Translations under genes and position numbers: made by a program
Shown: positions 60,579-64,000 of the stretch, one piece after another
How positions within the stretch are numbered: the first letter of the stretch is position 1
Layout of the letters: every line of letters begins with the position of its first letter
From: Neorhizobium lilium
GTDB lineage: Bacteria; Pseudomonadota; Alphaproteobacteria; Rhizobiales; Rhizobiaceae
Reading direction: 5' to 3'
Assembly (NCBI RefSeq): GCF_004053875.1
Contig: NZ_SBIP01000002.1
Location: 124,001 to 188,000 of the forward strand
Length of the DNA stretch: 64,000 nt
Notes under the pieces: generated by a model
The model's database searches: none
Seen by the model: only the letters and a program-made list of their open reading frames with translations
What the model was told of the DNA's origin: nothing

Positions 60579-63092
60579 TCAGGCGCGCAGAACCGCGTTG
60601 TCCGGATCGAACGGGCTTTCCGGCACCACCGTTGCATCGTAAAGCTTGCCCAGTATCTTGATCTTGAGCTTGGTGCCGTCCATCTGGAAACCGGGCTTGA
60701 CCATCGCCAGTGCGACGGACTTTCCAAGCCGCCAGCCGAACGCGCCGCTCGTCACGCGGCCGACAAGTTCCCCGCCTTCGCTGTAGATCGCTTCAGAACC
60801 GCGAGCATCCACGTCATCATTTCCGGAGACGATGAGTGTCACGAAGTTCCACTTCAGGCCGCTCTCCTTGTAAGCGAGCATGGCGTCGCGCCCGATAAAG
60901 GACTTTTCCGGACGGATGAACCGGTCAAGCCCGGATTCATAGGCGTTGTACTCGATGGAAAGTTCACGGCCCATATTGCGGTAGGACTTCTCCGCCGCCA
61001 TCGATACCATGGCGCGGATGCCGAATGGCTTGATCCCGAATTCCGCCCCTGCTTCCATCAGCCTGTCGAAGATGTAGCTCTGCATCTCGATTGGATGATG
61101 CAGCTCCCAGCCCAGCTCGCCGACGAAATTGACACGCAGCGCGTGGGCGGTGGCGACACCGACAGAGATCTGCTTTCCCGTCAGCCAGGGAAAGTCCTTG
61201 GTGTCGAGGCTTGTGCGTGTGAGCTTCTTCAAGAGGTCGCGGGACTTCGGTCCGGCAAGCACAAGCACACCATATTTCTGCGTGATCGGCTGCAGCACGA
61301 CCGAACCGTCCTGCGGCGCGAGCCGCTGGAGAAGGTCGTGGTCATGGGCTTCCAGGCCGCCGGCAGAGACCATGTAGAAGCGACCAGGTGCCCATTCGAA
61401 GACGGTGAACTCCGCCTTGACGCCGCCGGCCGGGGTCGGGATGTGGCAAAGGGCAATACGGCCGCGCTTCTTGGGGATAGCATTGGCGAAGATCGTTTCC
61501 AGCCAGGCGCGGGCGCCCAGACCGGAAACCTCGATCTTGGCAAACGGCGACATGTCCAGCACGCCGACATTCTCGTGCACGTTCTTCACTTCATTGCCGA
61601 CATGGTCGAAATAGTTAGAGCGGCGGAAGGACCACTTCTCCACGATGCGACCGTCTTCCAGCGGCGAGGCATGATTGTGGTTGGTGAGTACATCGGCGCC
61701 GACGCCGAGCTGGTCTTCCGATAGCGCATATCCTTCCGGTGCATACCAGTTGGCACGCTCCCAGCCGTAAACCGAGCCGAATACACCGCCCATCTTCTTC
61801 AGGCGGTCGTAGATAGGTGTCGTCTTCAGGGGGCGCGCAGCAGCTCGCTCCTCGTCAGGATAGTGCATGGTGAAGACGTTGGAGTAAGCCTCCTCGTTCT
61901 TTGCAATCAGGTAGCCCTCTGTCGCATAGGGGCCGAAGCGGCGCGGATCGACGCCCATAAGGTCGACTGTCGGTTCGCCATCCACGATCCACTCCGCCAG
62001 CTGCCAGCCGGCGCCTCCGGCAGCGGTAATGCCGAACGAATGGCCCTCGTTCAGCCAGAAATTCTTGAGGCCCGGCGCAGGTCCGACGATCGGATTGCCA
62101 TCCGGCGTGTAGGCGATCGCGCCGTTATAGACTTTCTTGATGCCGACCTCGCCGAAAGCCGGAACGCGCGCGATGGCCGTTTCGATATGTGGCATCAGTC
62201 GTTCCAGCTCTTCCTGGAAGAGTTCGTATTCACTGTCCTTAGACGGACCATCCACATAACAGACGGGCGCGCCGACCTCATAAGGTCCCAGGATCAGGCC
62301 GCCGGCTTCCTCGCGCATGTACCAGGCGCTGTCGGATTCGCGCAGGACGCCCATTTCCGGCAGGCCCTGACGGCGGCGCTCCTGGATCGCGGGATGCGGC
62401 TCCGTCACGATATATTGGTGCTCGACCGGGATGACCGGGATATTGATACCGACCATTTCCCCGGTCTTGCGGGCAAATGATCCGGTACAGGAGATGATGT
62501 GCTCGGCGGTGATCTCGCCCTTGTCGGTCGTGACCTTCCACAGCCCGTCCACCTGCTGCTCGATCGCGGTGACGGTCGTGTTGCGGTAAATGGTGGCGCC
62601 TAGGTCTCGCGCACCCTTTGCCAGCGCCTGCGTCAGATCGGCGGGCTGGATATAGCCGTCGTCAGGGTGCTGGATTGCGCCGAGCAACCCATCCGTCTCG
62701 CAGAGCGGCCAGACTTCCTTCACCTGTTCCGGTGTCAGGAGATTGACCTTCACACCGATCGTCTCTGCGATCCCGGCGTAATACATGTATTCGTCCCAGC
62801 GGTCTTTCGTGCGGGCGAGGCGAATATTGGAGACCTTTGAGAAGCCGACATTCATGCCGGTTTCCTGCTGCAGCTCCTCGTAGAAGCGCACAGAATACTT
62901 GTGCAACTGGCCGACAGAGTAGGAGAGGTTGAAGAGCGGCAGAAGGCCGGCGGCATGCCAGGTCGATCCGGAAGTGAGTTCCTTGCGCTCGATCAGGACG
63001 GCGTCACTCCACCCCTTCTTGGCCAGATGATAAAGGGTCGAGACGCCGACGACGCCGCCGCCGATAACCACGGCCCGAGCATGTGTTTTCAT
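60579..63092 (-). CDS. Dimethylglycine/sarcosine dehydrogenase-like flavoprotein with GcvT domain
   Basis: The 837-residue protein has an N-terminal FAD-binding DAO domain (VVIGGGVVGVSTLYHLAKKG), with His of the covalent-FAD motif SGSTWHAAGLLP, and a C-terminal GcvT-like tetrahydrofolate domain from about residue 440 (SPFAKIEVSGLGARAWLE ... GRVTSGAFGWRLGKS). Family members oxidatively demethylate dimethylglycine or sarcosine and pass the C1 unit to tetrahydrofolate. Context (betaine demethylation, GbdR-like regulator) favours dimethylglycine. The gene ends in a strong terminator. Confidence 0.9.
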   Translation of the reverse strand: MKTHARAVVIGGGVVGVSTLYHLAKKGWSDAVLIERKELTSGSTWHAAGLLPLFNLSYSVGQLHKYSVRFYEELQQETGMNVGFSKVSNIRLARTKDRWDEYMYYAGIAETIGVKVNLLTPEQVKEVWPLCETDGLLGAIQHPDDGYIQPADLTQALAKGARDLGATIYRNTTVTAIEQQVDGLWKVTTDKGEITAEHIISCTGSFARKTGEMVGINIPVIPVEHQYIVTEPHPAIQERRRQGLPEMGVLRESDSAWYMREEAGGLILGPYEVGAPVCYVDGPSKDSEYELFQEELERLMPHIETAIARVPAFGEVGIKKVYNGAIAYTPDGNPIVGPAPGLKNFWLNEGHSFGITAAGGAGWQLAEWIVDGEPTVDLMGVDPRRFGPYATEGYLIAKNEEAYSNVFTMHYPDEERAAARPLKTTPIYDRLKKMGGVFGSVYGWERANWYAPEGYALSEDQLGVGADVLTNHNHASPLEDGRIVEKWSFRRSNYFDHVGNEVKNVHENVGVLDMSPFAKIEVSGLGARAWLETIFANAIPKKRGRIALCHIPTPAGGVKAEFTVFEWAPGRFYMVSAGGLEAHDHDLLQRLAPQDGSVVLQPITQKYGVLVLAGPKSRDLLKKLTRTSLDTKDFPWLTGKQISVGVATAHALRVNFVGELGWELHHPIEMQSYIFDRLMEAGAEFGIKPFGIRAMVSMAAEKSYRNMGRELSIEYNAYESGLDRFIRPEKSFIGRDAMLAYKESGLKWNFVTLIVSGNDDVDARGSEAIYSEGGELVGRVTSGAFGWRLGKSVALAMVKPGFQMDGTKLKIKILGKLYDATVVPESPFDPDNAVLRA

Positions 63093-63252
63093 GGAATGAA
63101 CCCCTCTGCGGCCGAATGCGGCCTTCTATAACCTGAGCGACTATGCAATTCCGGTCTTCCTGCCAAACGCCTGAATACGACATGCCAAAAGTCCGCTCGC
63201 GACGGAGCCCGGGAAGGCGCCTGACGAAACCTTCCCGCGACCCCGAACCGGC

Positions 63253-64000
63253 TCAGGCGCCGCCTCGTGCGTCCCCTTCTTCCGGAAGGATCGGCTTGCC
63301 CCGGTGCAAGACGATCTCCTGCTGTGGGAAGGGAATTTCGATACCCTCCTGACGAAAACGCTTCAGGATCGCGATCCGGAGCTCGTTGCGGATCCGCATC
63401 CCTTCGCCCATGTCCGGCAGATGGAAGCGGAGCTCGAAATTCAGCGAAGATGGACCGAAGCTCAAAAACTCCACATGCGGCTCGGGATTGCGCAACACCT
63501 CGGGAACCTGCTCGACGAGTTCCAGAAGAATCTTCATCACCTGGTCGGGATCGGCGTCGTAACTGACCGCGACCGGCACTTCCGAGCGCCCGATCTTGTT
63601 GCGATGGGTCCAGTTTCCGACCGGCGAATTGATGAGGTCGGAATTCGGTACAATGATCGATTGCTTGCGGAAAGTTTCGATCTCCGTCGCGCGCACCGAG
63701 ATGCGCTTGACAATCCCCTCGGTCGCGCCGGTCACCACGTGGTCGCCTACCTTGAACGGACGCTCCACGAGCAGGATGAGGCCGGAGACGAAGTTCGACA
63801 CGATATTCTGGAGGCCGAAACCGATGCCGACCGACAATGCCGAGGCAACAAGAGCGAAACTGGACAGGTTGATACCGGCTGCCGACACGCCAACCAGGAT
63901 CGCAAGGCCGACACCGAGATAGCCGATACCCGTCCGCACCGAATTGCGCACGCCAAGATCGACCTGGCTGCGGGCAAGCACATTCCCGTCGATCCATTTC
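63253..64000 (-). CDS. MscS-family mechanosensitive channel (partial, 5' end outside window)
   Basis: About 248 residues are visible; the frame continues past the right edge (WIDGNVLARSQVDLGVRNS), so the N-terminus is missing. The pore helix region FALVASALSVGIGFGLQNIVS and the MscS beta domain LLVERPFKVGDHVV, TEGIVKRISVRATEIET, IIVPNSDLINSPVGNW are diagnostic. It would open on membrane tension at the inner membrane. It is upstream of, and same strand as, the dimethylglycine dehydrogenase gene, with a 160-base gap. Confidence 0.92.
   Translation of the reverse strand, partial: KWIDGNVLARSQVDLGVRNSVRTGIGYLGVGLAILVGVSAAGINLSSFALVASALSVGIGFGLQNIVSNFVSGLILLVERPFKVGDHVVTGATEGIVKRISVRATEIETFRKQSIIVPNSDLINSPVGNWTHRNKIGRSEVPVAVSYDADPDQVMKILLELVEQVPEVLRNPEPHVEFLSFGPSSLNFELRFHLPDMGEGMRIRNELRIAILKRFRQEGIEIPFPQQEIVLHRGKPILPEEGDARGGA

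Overview
The window is about 60% GC, densely packed and typical of a Rhizobiaceae-type alphaproteobacterium (Rhizobium/Neorhizobium/Agrobacterium/Sinorhizobium relatives). The strongest pointers are the acpXL-fabZ-fabF-fabF-adh-lpxXL cluster for very-long-chain lipid A acylation, a Zur/ZnuABC zinc region with alphaproteobacterial operators, an ATP12-type chaperone gene, a palindromic rhizobial intergenic repeat and many CUT1/ProX transporters. It looks chromosomal; no phage, IS element, CRISPR array or rRNA was seen. The only tRNA is tRNA-Leu(GAG).

Layout. 0-10 kb is housekeeping: OsmC-like (partial) and lipB, tRNA-Leu, a DMT exporter, GNAT, glutathione-dependent formaldehyde dehydrogenase, small conserved proteins, and a crcB-rluC-HAD-atp12 operon. 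10.9-15.7 kb holds a glycine riboswitch driving gcvT-gcvH-gcvP, flanked by two small paralogous proteins. 16-22 kb holds dusA, an FAH-family hydrolase, gamma-carbonic anhydrase and the zinc regulon (zur-znuB-znuC divergent from znuA, two palindromic operators between). 21.9-30.7 kb is one sugar-catabolic operon of unknown substrate (CUT1 ABC importer, TIM-barrel isomerase, Gfo/Idh/MocA dehydrogenase, aldo/keto reductase) with a divergent LacI regulator. Then come gnd, SRPBCC and PAS genes, the lipid A very-long-chain fatty acid cluster (33.7-39.1 kb), a nucleoside hydrolase, a TSUP permease and cobU.

42.8-63.1 kb is the most interesting part: a coherent region for glycine betaine uptake and stepwise demethylation. 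It encodes a ProX/W/V-type ABC importer, a betaine-homocysteine methyltransferase-like protein, a non-pyrrolysine MttB-family methyltransferase (MtgB-like), a corrinoid protein (MtgC-like), a methyl-corrinoid:tetrahydrofolate methyltransferase (MtgA-like), a RACo-type corrinoid activator with a 2Fe-2S domain, several conserved genes of unknown role (DUF1638, formyltransferase-like, PF13769-like, QueG-like Fe-S protein, a 116-aa protein), a GlxA/AraC-type regulator and a dimethylglycine dehydrogenase with a GcvT-like domain. The inferred logic is betaine to dimethylglycine (corrinoid route), dimethylglycine to sarcosine (FAD enzyme), with glycine finally fed to the riboswitch-controlled glycine cleavage system; cobU could help supply cobalamin.

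Less expected observations: Arg/Gly-rich tails on four separate proteins of the methyl-transfer set; an AT-richer PD-(D/E)XK nuclease-like ORF inside the methyltransferase operon; inverted GTCGCAA/TTGCGAC heptamers in three intergenic regions of this area; a ketosynthase pair in which one partner lacks the catalytic Cys; a split, degenerate PleD-like regulator; and two candidate noncoding elements near cobU and the betaine transporter.
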